64,000 nucleotides of DNA from Clostridiales bacterium (GTDB lineage: Bacteria; Bacillota; Clostridia; Christensenellales; Aristaeellaceae): assembly GCA_015056015.1 (NCBI GenBank), contig SVHD01000006.1, positions 1 through 64,000 of the forward strand. Direction: 5' to 3'. Shown in pieces: positions 55,240-64,000 of this stretch. The stretch's first letter is position 1. Every line of letters begins with the position of its first letter. A program made the translations under genes and the position numbers. The notes below the pieces were generated by a model, which saw only the letters and a program-made list of their open reading frames with translations, was not told where the DNA came from and searched no databases.

Positions 55240-57105
55240 ATGCGCCCGAGAATCAGGCTGGCGGTATTGCTGCTGGCTCTTATCATGCTTTGCACCGCCT
55301 GTGCCACGGATTATGAACGGCGGGGGGATACTTCCTCCACCCTGTATATCGGGGAAGTGGCCTCTGCTTTCCCCACCTCTTATATGCCCTGGTTTTCCCG
55401 TGACGGGGTGGCCCCCACCATTTCCAGCATGGTCTATTCCACGCTGCTCAGCTATGATGAGAGCACCGATGAATACGAGCCTTTGCTGGTAAAGGAATGG
55501 GCCTATCTGGATCGGCAGGGCAATCCCATCCTGACCGAGGATGGCAAAATTGATTATGACAAGCTGGAAAGCGAATATTCCGGCAAGGATACCTCCTGCA
55601 TTCCCATCCGCTTTGTGCTGGATGAAAATGCCACCTGGTCCGACGGGGAAAGGGTGACGGTGGAGGATATTTACTTTACCTTCGATCTGGCGGCCAATCA
55701 GAAGCTTTCCAATCACGCAGGCGCCCTGGCCTGGGTGAATGATTTGCTGCACAAATATGATAACAATACCGGAAAGCTGCGCCGCAAAGGGATTTACACC
55801 TATGATACCGGCGCCAATGAAAAGGGCTATCCCATCAGCGAGGAAGAAAGGGATACGGTTTTCTATTTCGAAGTGAATAAGGTGCTGGGCGCCATCACGC
55901 CGCTGGTTTCCACGGTGCTGGTGCTGCCGGAGCATATTTATGCCGATATTATTTCTTTTGATAATCCCATCAATAATACCAGCCCCTCGGAAGACCTCAG
56001 CTATGCCTATCAGCATCCCGTGGGCTGCGGCCCCTGGACCCTGGACCGCGAAAAGACCAACGGCCAGGAAATCGTGCTCCATCGCCGGGATGATTACCAT
56101 ATCAAGGATGAAAACGGCGGGCCGCTTTATAAGGTGGATACCCTGAAATTCATTCTGTATCAGGAAATCAATGTGGCCATCTACGCCCTGAAGAAGGGGC
56201 ATATCGACGTATTGGATTCCTCCATTGCGGCCAATTATGCCCGGCTCTTTGAAAAGGAAGATTCGGTCTATGTGGCTTCCGCCCCCGGGCTGTTTACCCA
56301 GTGCCTGGTGCTGAATCTGAATGTGCCTTCGGATCAGAGCACCCGGGCCCGGGAACAATTGAAAAATCCCGTTTTGCGAAAGGCCATCGCCCTGGCCATC
56401 GATCAGGAAGCGCTGATTGATTTCGTACTGGATGGCAATGGCCGGCGTGCCCCGGCGGGCCTGGTGCTGGAGGGGGATCTTTTCTCCGCTGAAGCGGATA
56501 TTCTGCTGGGCGATGCGGCGGAAAAGCTGCAGGAGGCCAATCGGCTTCTGGATACGCTCTATCCCCAAAAGGATGAAAACGGCTATCGCCTGGATGAGGG
56601 CAAGCGCCTTTCCTACCAGATTCTGGCCAATCCCGGCATGCAGGATACGGTCAGCTATCTGCAGGTGCTTTTCCAGAAGATCGGCGTGGAGGTCAGCTTT
56701 GCTGCCTCCGGCAATTCCCCTGAAACCACCTATCTCTACGGCGGTAATTTCGATATGACCCTGCAGGGGGTATCCCTGACCCCGGCCAATATCGATATTA
56801 TGTATAATGCCCATTTTTCCAATCTCAATCGTTCCTCCAATTACGGCCGGCTGACAAACAAGGAAATCAATCAGGGCATTGCCGCCATGCGCACCACCCT
56901 GAACCGGGATCACAAATATCAGATGATCCGGGATCTGGAAAAAACCATTGCGGAAGAATACTACAAGCTTCCCCTCTACTGCCAGGATGTGACCTCCGTC
57001 GCCCGGACGGATCGCTTTACCGGCTGGACGGTATCGGATGGGGAAGGGGTATTCAATATGGATTCCCTTTCTCAATTGCAGCAAGTGACCCAGGAAGGAA
57101 GGTGA
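55240..57105 (+). CDS. ABC transporter substrate-binding lipoprotein, family 5 (oligo/dipeptide)
   Basis: Lipobox LIMLCTAC; SBP_bac_5-like region IPIRFVLDENATWSDGERVTVEDIYFTFD. Confidence 0.93.
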   Translation: MRPRIRLAVLLLALIMLCTACATDYERRGDTSSTLYIGEVASAFPTSYMPWFSRDGVAPTISSMVYSTLLSYDESTDEYEPLLVKEWAYLDRQGNPILTEDGKIDYDKLESEYSGKDTSCIPIRFVLDENATWSDGERVTVEDIYFTFDLAANQKLSNHAGALAWVNDLLHKYDNNTGKLRRKGIYTYDTGANEKGYPISEEERDTVFYFEVNKVLGAITPLVSTVLVLPEHIYADIISFDNPINNTSPSEDLSYAYQHPVGCGPWTLDREKTNGQEIVLHRRDDYHIKDENGGPLYKVDTLKFILYQEINVAIYALKKGHIDVLDSSIAANYARLFEKEDSVYVASAPGLFTQCLVLNLNVPSDQSTRAREQLKNPVLRKAIALAIDQEALIDFVLDGNGRRAPAGLVLEGDLFSAEADILLGDAAEKLQEANRLLDTLYPQKDENGYRLDEGKRLSYQILANPGMQDTVSYLQVLFQKIGVEVSFAASGNSPETTYLYGGNFDMTLQGVSLTPANIDIMYNAHFSNLNRSSNYGRLTNKEINQGIAAMRTTLNRDHKYQMIRDLEKTIAEEYYKLPLYCQDVTSVARTDRFTGWTVSDGEGVFNMDSLSQLQQVTQEGR

Positions 57106-57109
57106 AAAA

Positions 57110-58111
57110 ATGAACAAAGCATACGTGATCAAGCGCATATTGTATACCCTGTTCATTTTTCTCATCGTAACCACGCTGAATTTCTTCATTCCCCGCATCG
57201 GCGTGGATGACCCTGCGGAGCGTTATTATCCCCCCCAGGGCAATATGAGCGATATTGAATACAATATCATCAAGCAGATGACCAGGAAGCAATACGGCTT
57301 TGACGTGAGCACCTGGGAGCAATATATGCGGTATCTGAATAACCTGGTGCACGGGGATCTGGGAACCTCCCTGCAGGCGGGCTCCCCCAAGGTGGTGGAT
57401 CTGATTGCCGATCGTCTGCCCTGGACGCTGGTGCTGTCGGTAAGCAATCTGTTTATCAGCATGCTCTTTGGCCTGCTCTTTGGCACCTATGCCGCCTGGA
57501 ATCGCGGCAAATGGGCGGATCGGCTGCTGATGAATGCATCGACTGTCACCACCGCCCTGCCCGCATTTTTCCTGGCGCTGCTCTTTTCCCTGTATATGGG
57601 CTTTGAATGGGAATGGTTCCCTGCCTATACCGATCCCAGCCTGGTTTCCTCCTTTGATTGGAGCATGGAAGCCATCGGCAAGGTGGCCCAGAATGCGGCC
57701 CTGCCCATCATTGCCATGTCGGTGGGCGGCATCGTATCCTATGCCCAGAGCACCCGAAACAGCGTGATTGCCGTTTCCAATGAGGATTATGTGGTCACCG
57801 CCCGGGCCAAGGGCCTTTCCACGAAAACGGTGATGTATAAGCATGTATTGCGCAATGCATTGCTTCCCATCGTGACCAGCCTGGGCATGAGCGTATCCGG
57901 CCTGATCGGCGGCGCGGTGGTTATTGAGCAGATTTTTAACTGGAACGGCATGGGTACCCTTTTCCTCACCGCCAATAATACCAACGATTATCCCCTGATG
58001 ATGGGCATCATGCTCTTCCTTTCCGGGGTGGCCTTGCTTGGCAATCTGATCACGGATCTTTGCTATTCCCTGCTGGATCCCCGTGTGACGGTAGGAGGTG
58101 GACGCAGATGA
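57110..58111 (+). CDS. ABC transporter permease (DppB/OppB-like)
   Basis: YGFDVSTWEQYMRYLNNLVHGDLGTSL; YVVTARAKGLSTKTVMYKHVLRNALLPIVTSLG. Confidence 0.94.
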   Translation: MNKAYVIKRILYTLFIFLIVTTLNFFIPRIGVDDPAERYYPPQGNMSDIEYNIIKQMTRKQYGFDVSTWEQYMRYLNNLVHGDLGTSLQAGSPKVVDLIADRLPWTLVLSVSNLFISMLFGLLFGTYAAWNRGKWADRLLMNASTVTTALPAFFLALLFSLYMGFEWEWFPAYTDPSLVSSFDWSMEAIGKVAQNAALPIIAMSVGGIVSYAQSTRNSVIAVSNEDYVVTARAKGLSTKTVMYKHVLRNALLPIVTSLGMSVSGLIGGAVVIEQIFNWNGMGTLFLTANNTNDYPLMMGIMLFLSGVALLGNLITDLCYSLLDPRVTVGGGRR

Positions 58112-59088
58112 AAGGCGCATGGAATTTGATCAAAAAAATCTGGAAGCATCCCCAGGGCCGGGTGGGCCTGATCATTGCCGGGGTGCTGGTCATCTGCGCG
58201 CTGTTTGCCCCCTGGCTGGCGCCCTTTGATCCCTATGATGTAACGGCCCGCAGCGAAAAGGGCCTTTCTCCCTCCTGGCAGCATCCTTTGGGAACTACCA
58301 TTTCTACCGGCCAGGATATTTTCTCCATGCTGATTTACGGCGCCCGGGTATCCCTGATGGTGGGCCTGATCACCGGGATTCTCACCGCCCTGATCGGCGC
58401 ATTTATGGGCATTCTGGCGGGCTATGTGGGCGGCATTTGCGATACGCTGATCATGCGCGTGGTGGATGTGATGCTGGTGATCCCCACGCTGCCCCTCACC
58501 ATCGTGCTCACCAATCTCTTTGGCAAATCCTATTTCATGATCATTTTCATTTTCGTGGTCTTTGGCTGGACCGGCCTGGCCCGGGTAATCCGCGCCCAGG
58601 TGCTGGTGCTGAAAAACAGCAATTACGTCAAGGCGGCGGAGCTTTCCGGAGCCAGCCGGATGCATATCATGTTCCGGCATATTCTGCCCGGCGTTTCCCA
58701 TCTGCTGATCATGAATACCGCCCTTTCCAGCGCCGGCATCATGGTAGCGGAAGCGGGCCTTTCCTTCCTGGGCCTGGGCGATCCCACGGCCATCAGCTGG
58801 GGAAAAATGCTGGCTGACGCCCAATCCGGCGGCGCGCTGCTCTTTGGCCATTGGTGGTGGATTGTGGCCCCCGGCATCGGTATTTTCCTTTCCGTGTTTT
58901 CCTTCATGCGCATCGGCCTTGCGCTGGAAGAAATCTTTAATCCCAGGATGAAGCGGGCGGGAGCCATGAATCGCCTCTTCCGCACCCTGAATAACACGTA
59001 TATCCAGAAGATTTTTGAAGAAATGGATGAAGCCCAGCGGGAAGAAGCCCGCCAGGCCGCCAAAGAGGAAGGGGGCGCCATGGCATGA
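58108..59088 (+). CDS. ABC transporter permease (DppC/OppC-like)
   Basis: HPLGTTISTGQDIFSMLIYGARVSLMVG; NYVKAAELSGASRMHIMFRHILPGVSHLLI. Confidence 0.94.
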   Translation: MKGAWNLIKKIWKHPQGRVGLIIAGVLVICALFAPWLAPFDPYDVTARSEKGLSPSWQHPLGTTISTGQDIFSMLIYGARVSLMVGLITGILTALIGAFMGILAGYVGGICDTLIMRVVDVMLVIPTLPLTIVLTNLFGKSYFMIIFIFVVFGWTGLARVIRAQVLVLKNSNYVKAAELSGASRMHIMFRHILPGVSHLLIMNTALSSAGIMVAEAGLSFLGLGDPTAISWGKMLADAQSGGALLFGHWWWIVAPGIGIFLSVFSFMRIGLALEEIFNPRMKRAGAMNRLFRTLNNTYIQKIFEEMDEAQREEARQAAKEEGGAMA

Positions 59089-60062
59089 CGGAAAATAAGC
59101 CCTTGCTGAATATCCGCAATCTGAAGGTGGTATTCCCCTCCGATATGGGCGTGGTGCGCGCCGTAGAGGGGATCGATCTTTCCGTTCATGCCGGGGAATG
59201 CGCCGCTATCGTGGGCGAATCCGGCTGCGGGAAATCCGTAACCAGCATGGCCATTATGCGTTTGCTCAATTCCCCGCCGGCCCTGATGCAGGCGGATGAA
59301 ATGACCTTTGACGGCCATGATCTGCTGAGCATGGAAGAAAATGAACTGTGCGAATTGCGGGGCAAGGATATCTGCATGATTTTCCAGGACGCCCTCACCG
59401 CCCTGAACCCGGTTATGACCATTGGCCGGCAGATGGATGAAATTTTCCTTCGCCATCAGAAGATGAGCAAGAAGGAAGCGAAAAAGGCCTCCATTGATGC
59501 CCTTTCCCTGGTGGGCGTGCCCTCTCCCGAACGCCGGTATCATGATTATCCCCATCAGCTTTCCGGCGGCATGCGTCAGCGCGTGCTCATTGCCATGGCC
59601 TTTGCCGTCAAGCCCAAGCTGATTATTGCGGATGAACCCACCACTGCCCTGGATGTGACCATTCAGGCCCAGGTGCTGGATGTGCTGAAAAAAATGCAAA
59701 AAGAAAATGGCACCGCCCTGATTCTTATCACCCACGATCTTTCCGTTGTGGCCCATATGGCGGATACGGTGCATGTGATGTACAGCGGGAAGCTGGTGGA
59801 GGAGGCGCCCCTGCGGGAATTGTTCCTTACGCCCCATCATCCCTATACCCAGGGGCTGCTGGCGTCGGTGCCCAAGCTGGATCAATGCACCACCCGTTTT
59901 GTGCAGATTCCTGATCAAGTGCCCAATCCCATGCATAAGCCTACGGGCTGCTATTTCCATCCCCGCTGCAATTATTGCACTGCGGAATGCAAAGAAAAGA
60001 TGCCTGTGCTGAAGGAGGATGGCGAAAATCGCAGGATTCGCTGCCATCATCCGCTGGTATAA
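59085..60062 (+). CDS. ABC transporter ATP-binding protein (DppD/OppD-like)
   Basis: Walker A GESGCGKSVTS, signature LSGGMRQRV, Walker B LIIADEPTTALD. Confidence 0.95.
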   Translation: MTENKPLLNIRNLKVVFPSDMGVVRAVEGIDLSVHAGECAAIVGESGCGKSVTSMAIMRLLNSPPALMQADEMTFDGHDLLSMEENELCELRGKDICMIFQDALTALNPVMTIGRQMDEIFLRHQKMSKKEAKKASIDALSLVGVPSPERRYHDYPHQLSGGMRQRVLIAMAFAVKPKLIIADEPTTALDVTIQAQVLDVLKKMQKENGTALILITHDLSVVAHMADTVHVMYSGKLVEEAPLRELFLTPHHPYTQGLLASVPKLDQCTTRFVQIPDQVPNPMHKPTGCYFHPRCNYCTAECKEKMPVLKEDGENRRIRCHHPLV

Positions 60063-60070
60063 GAAATGAT

Positions 60071-60140
60071 CGGGAGGGAAACTTTTGCGTCAAGAGTGTC
60101 CCTCTCGAATTCTCCCCGAAAACCAATATAGGAAGTGGTT
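60071..60140 (+). repeat. 3'-end hairpin element copy R13 (degenerate) inside the ABC operon
   Basis: CGGGAGGGAAACTTTTG/CAAGAGTGTCCCTCTCG then TCTCCCCGAAAACCAATATAGGA; 8 nt after the OppD-like stop. Confidence 0.75.
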
Positions 60141-60187
60141 TTCATAATATTCACAACTGTTTCCCCAAAATACAGGGAGGAAGCGTA

Positions 60188-61174
60188 ATGAGTAACACGA
60201 ATAAACCTTTGGTAAAAATTGAAAATCTGAAGGTTCATTTTCCCGTCAAGGGCGGCATGCCCTTTGCCAAGAAAAAATATGTGAAGGCCGTCAATGGCGT
60301 TTCCCTGGAAATTCTGCCGGGGGAAACCTTTGGCCTGGTGGGGGAATCCGGCTGCGGAAAAAGCACCCTGGGCAATGCCATCCTGGGCATGCAAAAGCCC
60401 ACTGAAGGCAAGATTTATTTTAAGGGCCAGGATCTCAATGCTCTGCCTAATAAGGAATTCAAGGAATTGCGCCGGGGCATGCAGATGATTTTCCAGGATC
60501 CCTTTTCTTCCCTCAACCCCCGCTTTGACGTTTATCACATCATTGCGGAGCCCATGCAGATCCGCGGCGGCATGACGGAAGAGCAGATTCACGCCCGTGT
60601 ATCGGAACTGCTGCATCTGGTGGGCCTTTCCGATGAGGATATGCCCCGCTATCCCTCCGATTTTTCCGGCGGCCAGCGGCAGCGCATCGGCATCGCCCGG
60701 GCCATCGCCCTGAACCCCGAATTCCTTGTATGCGATGAGCCCGTCTCCGCCCTGGACGTATCCGTCCATGCCCAGATTCTGAATCTGCTGATGGATCTGC
60801 AAAAGGAATTGGGCATCACCTATCTGTTCATTTCTCATAATCTGGCGGTGGTCAAGGATGTATGCAGCCATGTGGCCGTGATGTATCTGGGCTCCATCAT
60901 GGAAACCGGCGCCACGGAGGATGTATTCCGCAGTGCCATGCATCCCTATACCCGGTCCCTGCTTTCCGCAGTGCTCACCGTGGATGTGGATCATGCGCCC
61001 CAGCGGATTATTCTGGAGGGGGATATTCCCTCGCCCATCAATACGCCTTCCGGCTGCCCCTTCTCTACCCGCTGCCCCTATGCGCGGGAAGAATGCAAGA
61101 AAGAAAAGCCCGAGCTTCGGGAATTGGAAAAAGGGCATTTCGTGGCTTGCCATTTCCCGATGATGGAAGAGTGA
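60188..61174 (+). CDS. ABC transporter ATP-binding protein (DppF/OppF-like)
   Basis: Walker A GESGCGKSTLG, signature FSGGQRQRIGIARA, Walker B LVCDEPVSALD; start MSNTNKPLVKIENLKVHFPVKGG. Confidence 0.95.
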   Translation: MSNTNKPLVKIENLKVHFPVKGGMPFAKKKYVKAVNGVSLEILPGETFGLVGESGCGKSTLGNAILGMQKPTEGKIYFKGQDLNALPNKEFKELRRGMQMIFQDPFSSLNPRFDVYHIIAEPMQIRGGMTEEQIHARVSELLHLVGLSDEDMPRYPSDFSGGQRQRIGIARAIALNPEFLVCDEPVSALDVSVHAQILNLLMDLQKELGITYLFISHNLAVVKDVCSHVAVMYLGSIMETGATEDVFRSAMHPYTRSLLSAVLTVDVDHAPQRIILEGDIPSPINTPSGCPFSTRCPYAREECKKEKPELRELEKGHFVACHFPMMEE

Positions 61175-61186
61175 TGGGGGAGATTG

Positions 61187-61277
61187 CTGGGGAAACAAAG
61201 AATGGTTTCCCCAGGCCCCTTCCAAGAAAGCCGCACTGGATTATGATGACTGTTTTTGATCATCTTGAGTGCCAGTG
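61187..61277 (+). repeat. 3'-end hairpin element copy R14 (left arm partly deleted)
   Basis: CTGGGGAAA...CAAAGAATGGTTTCCCCAG then GCCCCTTCCAAGAAAGCCGCACTGGAT...TTGAGTGCCAGTG; 12 nt after the OppF-like stop, 4 nt before the terminator. Confidence 0.88.
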
Positions 61278-61281
61278 ATGC

Positions 61282-61323
61282 AAAAAGGACCGGATTGTTG
61301 AAGTGCAATCCGGTCCTTTTTTG
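61282..61323. terminator. bidirectional intrinsic terminator
   Basis: AAAAAGGACCGGATTG-N8-CAATCCGGTCCTTTTTT. Confidence 0.9.
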
Positions 61324-61348
61324 ATGCGGAAATCTTATTTTTTTGCAA

Positions 61349-62083
61349 TCACGATGGGATGGTAAAAGCCCGTATCCTCCGGGAAGAGCCATTCCACTTC
61401 CCTGCAGCCATGAGCAAATCCGTCAATTCAGTTCGCTTTGTAGCGCGGTATTCGCATTCGAATTTGCTGATTTGCAGCTCGTTTTCATCCTCAATGATAT
61501 ACTGGGTGAGCTTATAGCAATCATTTTTCCAGGTCCATGTCTGGAAGGATACCCGCTGCCCTTGCTGGGTTTTGTGGATATAGGGCGGGGAATAGGGGGG
61601 CTTATCTTTCAGCAGTGCATCATAATCCCGGATGCTGGCCACAAATATACCGCCGGGTTTGAGTTGGTTTACAATGCTCTTGACAGCGGCGCTCAACGCA
61701 TCCGCGGTCAGCATATGGGGCAGCGCATTATCCATAGCGATCACGATATCAAACTTTTCAGAAAAGGTATCGGAAAGGGCGCAAAAATCGGCGTGCTCAA
61801 AATGAATCTGCACATGATTCCTTTTGGCGCGCTGTTTTGCTTCGGTTAGTTCCCCGTCGCTGATATCGGATCCGGTTACATCATACCCCAGCGCAGCCAG
61901 GCCGATGGCCTGCGTGCCAATTCCGCAGGCGCAATCCAGGATCTGAGCCTTCTTGTCAAATCCGTATTTGGTAAAGAGCCGATCCAGGATCATTGCCTGC
62001 TCCTTCGTGGTGGCTTGCCAATCCTGAAAAAGCTGGTCGTATTGCGTCGCCAGCTGATCATAAAAGGTTTGGATGATGCTCAT
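61349..62083 (-). CDS. class I SAM-dependent methyltransferase
   Basis: AQILDCACGIGTQAIGLAALGYDVTGSDISDGELTEAKQRA; FDIVIAMDNALPHM. Confidence 0.88.
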   Translation of the reverse strand: MSIIQTFYDQLATQYDQLFQDWQATTKEQAMILDRLFTKYGFDKKAQILDCACGIGTQAIGLAALGYDVTGSDISDGELTEAKQRAKRNHVQIHFEHADFCALSDTFSEKFDIVIAMDNALPHMLTADALSAAVKSIVNQLKPGGIFVASIRDYDALLKDKPPYSPPYIHKTQQGQRVSFQTWTWKNDCYKLTQYIIEDENELQISKFECEYRATKRTELTDLLMAAGKWNGSSRRIRAFTIPS

Positions 62084-62143
62084 TTTTATTTTCCTTTCAG
62101 AGAATCAAACACGGTTTAATATCATTCCAGAAATAAAACGTAG

Positions 62144-62252
62144 CACTGGGAAAACGTAGCTTTCATGGAGATTAAAATATCCAGAGCAGCTTTTCTTGGA
62201 AAGGGGTGCGGGGGAAACCATTCTTTGAGCATCAAAGAACGGTTTCCCCCGC
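62144..62252 (-). repeat. 3'-end hairpin element copy R15 (type A)
   Basis: GCGGGGGAAACCATTCTTTGA/TCAAAGAACGGTTTCCCCCGC (62208-62252); minus-strand flank CCCCTTTCCAAGAAAAGCTGCTCTGGAT...CCAGTG; 13 nt after rsmI stop. Confidence 0.9.
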
Positions 62253-62265
62253 AAAAATTCCCTTG

Positions 62266-63120
62266 TTACTCTCCAATAATTTCTTTCACACGCAGGGCGG
62301 CGGCCTTGACGGCATTTTTCTTTTCGCCCTGGCTGACGATTTCCTCGATCGCATCCCGCAGGGAAATATCCTGCAGCAACAGATCAAAAATCCGGGCTTC
62401 CAGGGAGGCCTGCACCACCGGCTTTTCCTCCGGCAATTCCACCTTCCGCAGATCCGCCACCAGGCAATATTCGCCCTTTTCGCTTTTTTCATTGGCCGTA
62501 AGCAGAGAAAGAATCTCCTCCGGCGTGCCCCGGAGCGTCAATTCATGCAGCTTGGTCAGATCGCAGCTGACGGAAAGCCGCGCGCCGGGGAGGGCCTCCC
62601 CAATCATCGCCACCAGATTTTTCACCCGATGGGGGGATTCATGGAAAATGGCGCCCTCGGATTTCCGGCCGATATCCAAAAGTTTTTCCTTTAATTCTTT
62701 ATTCTCCCGGGGTAAAAAACCATAGAAGGTGAAGGAAGAAAAATCAAAGCCGCTCACCGAAACGGCGGATGCAAAAGCGGTGGGCCCGGCAACGGCCATG
62801 ACGGGAATGCCCTTTTCCGCCGCCAGGCGCACGATTTCCGTGCCCGGATCGGAAATGGCGGGGGTGCCGGCGTCGGTAACCACGGCCACATCGATGTTTT
62901 CGGCAAGCATCCGTTCCGTGATTTCCTCGCCCCGGCTTTTTTCATTGTGCTGATGGCAGGAAATCAGCGGCGTATCAATGCCGAAATGATTGGTCAGCTT
63001 TTTCGTAACCCGGGTATCCTCAGCGCAAATCAACGCCACATTTTTCAGCGTTTCAATGGCCCGGGGGCTCATATCGGAAAGATTGCCAATGGGGGTGGCC
63101 ACCACATACAGCGTGCTCAT
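62266..63120 (-). CDS. rsmI: 16S rRNA (cytidine-2'-O)-methyltransferase
   Basis: LYVVATPIGNLSDMSPRAIETLKNVALICAEDTRVTKKLTNHFGI; VTDAGTPAISDPGTEIV. Confidence 0.96.
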   Translation of the reverse strand: MSTLYVVATPIGNLSDMSPRAIETLKNVALICAEDTRVTKKLTNHFGIDTPLISCHQHNEKSRGEEITERMLAENIDVAVVTDAGTPAISDPGTEIVRLAAEKGIPVMAVAGPTAFASAVSVSGFDFSSFTFYGFLPRENKELKEKLLDIGRKSEGAIFHESPHRVKNLVAMIGEALPGARLSVSCDLTKLHELTLRGTPEEILSLLTANEKSEKGEYCLVADLRKVELPEEKPVVQASLEARIFDLLLQDISLRDAIEEIVSQGEKKNAVKAAALRVKEIIGE

Positions 63121-64000
63121 TGGACATCCCCCTTTTCAAAAATCCGCAAGGTAGCGCTGTGGGAACGGGAATTATAGTCAAGCTCGTCCTTGGTGGCCTT
63201 GATGGCGCCGCCGATGGCCTTCCCCAGGGGCTTTTTCCCGCAGGTACAAATGGGGGCCTTGGGCGGACAAACGCAGGGATTCTGCAGCTTTCGGAAGGCC
63301 AGCTTCACAATCCGATCCTCAATAGAATGGAAGGTGATCACCGCCAGCCTGCCGCCGGGAAGGAGCAAATCCACCCAATCGTGAATCGCCTTTTCAAGGG
63401 GAGCCAATTCATCATTGACCACAATGCGAACGGCCTGGAAGGTGCGCCGGGCGGGATGGCCCTCATCCTTCCGGCGAACGGCCTTGGGAATGGCGGCGTC
63501 CACCACCTTCACCAGATCCTGGGTGGTGCGAAGGGGGGATTGCTTTCTTTTTTCTATCAGAATCTGGGCGATCCGCGCCGCCCATTTTTCATCGCCATAA
63601 TCCCGCAGGGCCTGACAAAAATCCTTTTCGGATACGGTGTTTACATAATCCGCTGCCGTCATGCCTTTGGATGTATCCATCCGCATATCCAGCGGCGCAT
63701 CCTCATGATAGGAAAAACCGCGGTCGGGGGTATCCAATTGATGGGAAGATACGCCCAGATCCAGCAGCCCGCCGTTTAAGCGCACGCCTTCGGGCAGCAA
63801 TTCCTTCACATCATGGAAATTGCCATGCAGCGCATGGAAGCCGGGATAGACGGACAACCGGGCAGAGGCCGCCGCAATGGCCGCTTCATCCCGGTCGATG
63901 CCATAGAGCGTGCCTTCGCCCATGGCTTTTAAGATTTCCCCGCTGTGGCCGCCTCCGCCCAGGGTGCCATCGGCGAATACCTGGCCTTTTTGCGGGTCTA
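63117..64000 (-). CDS. rsmH: 16S rRNA (cytosine(1402)-N4)-methyltransferase, N-terminus truncated by window edge
   Basis: GVSSHQLDTPDRGFSYHEDAPLDMRMD; GGRLAVITFHSIEDRIVK; reading frame continues beyond the ORF-track start to the edge as DPQKGQVFADGTLGGGGHSGEILKA. Confidence 0.96.
   Translation of the reverse strand, partial: DPQKGQVFADGTLGGGGHSGEILKAMGEGTLYGIDRDEAAIAAASARLSVYPGFHALHGNFHDVKELLPEGVRLNGGLLDLGVSSHQLDTPDRGFSYHEDAPLDMRMDTSKGMTAADYVNTVSEKDFCQALRDYGDEKWAARIAQILIEKRKQSPLRTTQDLVKVVDAAIPKAVRRKDEGHPARRTFQAVRIVVNDELAPLEKAIHDWVDLLLPGGRLAVITFHSIEDRIVKLAFRKLQNPCVCPPKAPICTCGKKPLGKAIGGAIKATKDELDYNSRSHSATLRIFEKGDVQ

Noticed and set aside
55165-57198. 677-aa minus-strand ORF opposite the ABC substrate-binding protein
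   Set aside because: Antisense shadow of a confident CDS; no recognisable motifs. The same reasoning applies to many other long antisense ORFs in the track, e.g. 8125-9366, 50212-51918, 58623-60050.
1138-62252. Possibility that the dispersed hairpins are a CRISPR array
   Set aside because: Copies are kilobases apart, intergenic and variable; no repeat-spacer periodicity and no cas genes.

Overview
The window looks like a chromosomal segment of an endospore-forming Firmicutes/Clostridia-type gut bacterium. The species is not identified; the inference rests on CotF-like proteins, T-boxes and sigma-A-type promoters. Most of it is ordinary chromosome: tgt, an RluD-like pseudouridine synthase, PBP1A, DegV, proS and serS (each behind a T-box leader), EutH, a DUF1538/PII-like operon, RecX, Lgt, RhaB, RhaM, an NSUN-type methyltransferase, cdaA/cdaR, RadC, RpiB, YbaK, UvrC, a NYN protein, a dipeptide/oligopeptide ABC operon, rsmI and rsmH. 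There are also three ECF sigma/putative anti-sigma modules and two XRE-regulated loci with clear tandem operators. No CRISPR array, rRNA, tRNA or transposase gene was seen. The most unusual signal is a family of about 15 dispersed hairpin elements of roughly 60-110 bp. Thirteen lie 3-31 nt downstream of a stop codon, always in the same orientation: hairpin next to the stop, then CCCCTTCCAAGAAAGC or CCCTCCCGAAAACC, then CTGGAT, then often TGAGTGCCAGTG. They lack a U-tract. At several convergent gene junctions two copies face each other across a separate hairpin or terminator, so the element appears to be part of the mRNA 3'UTR rather than the terminator itself.
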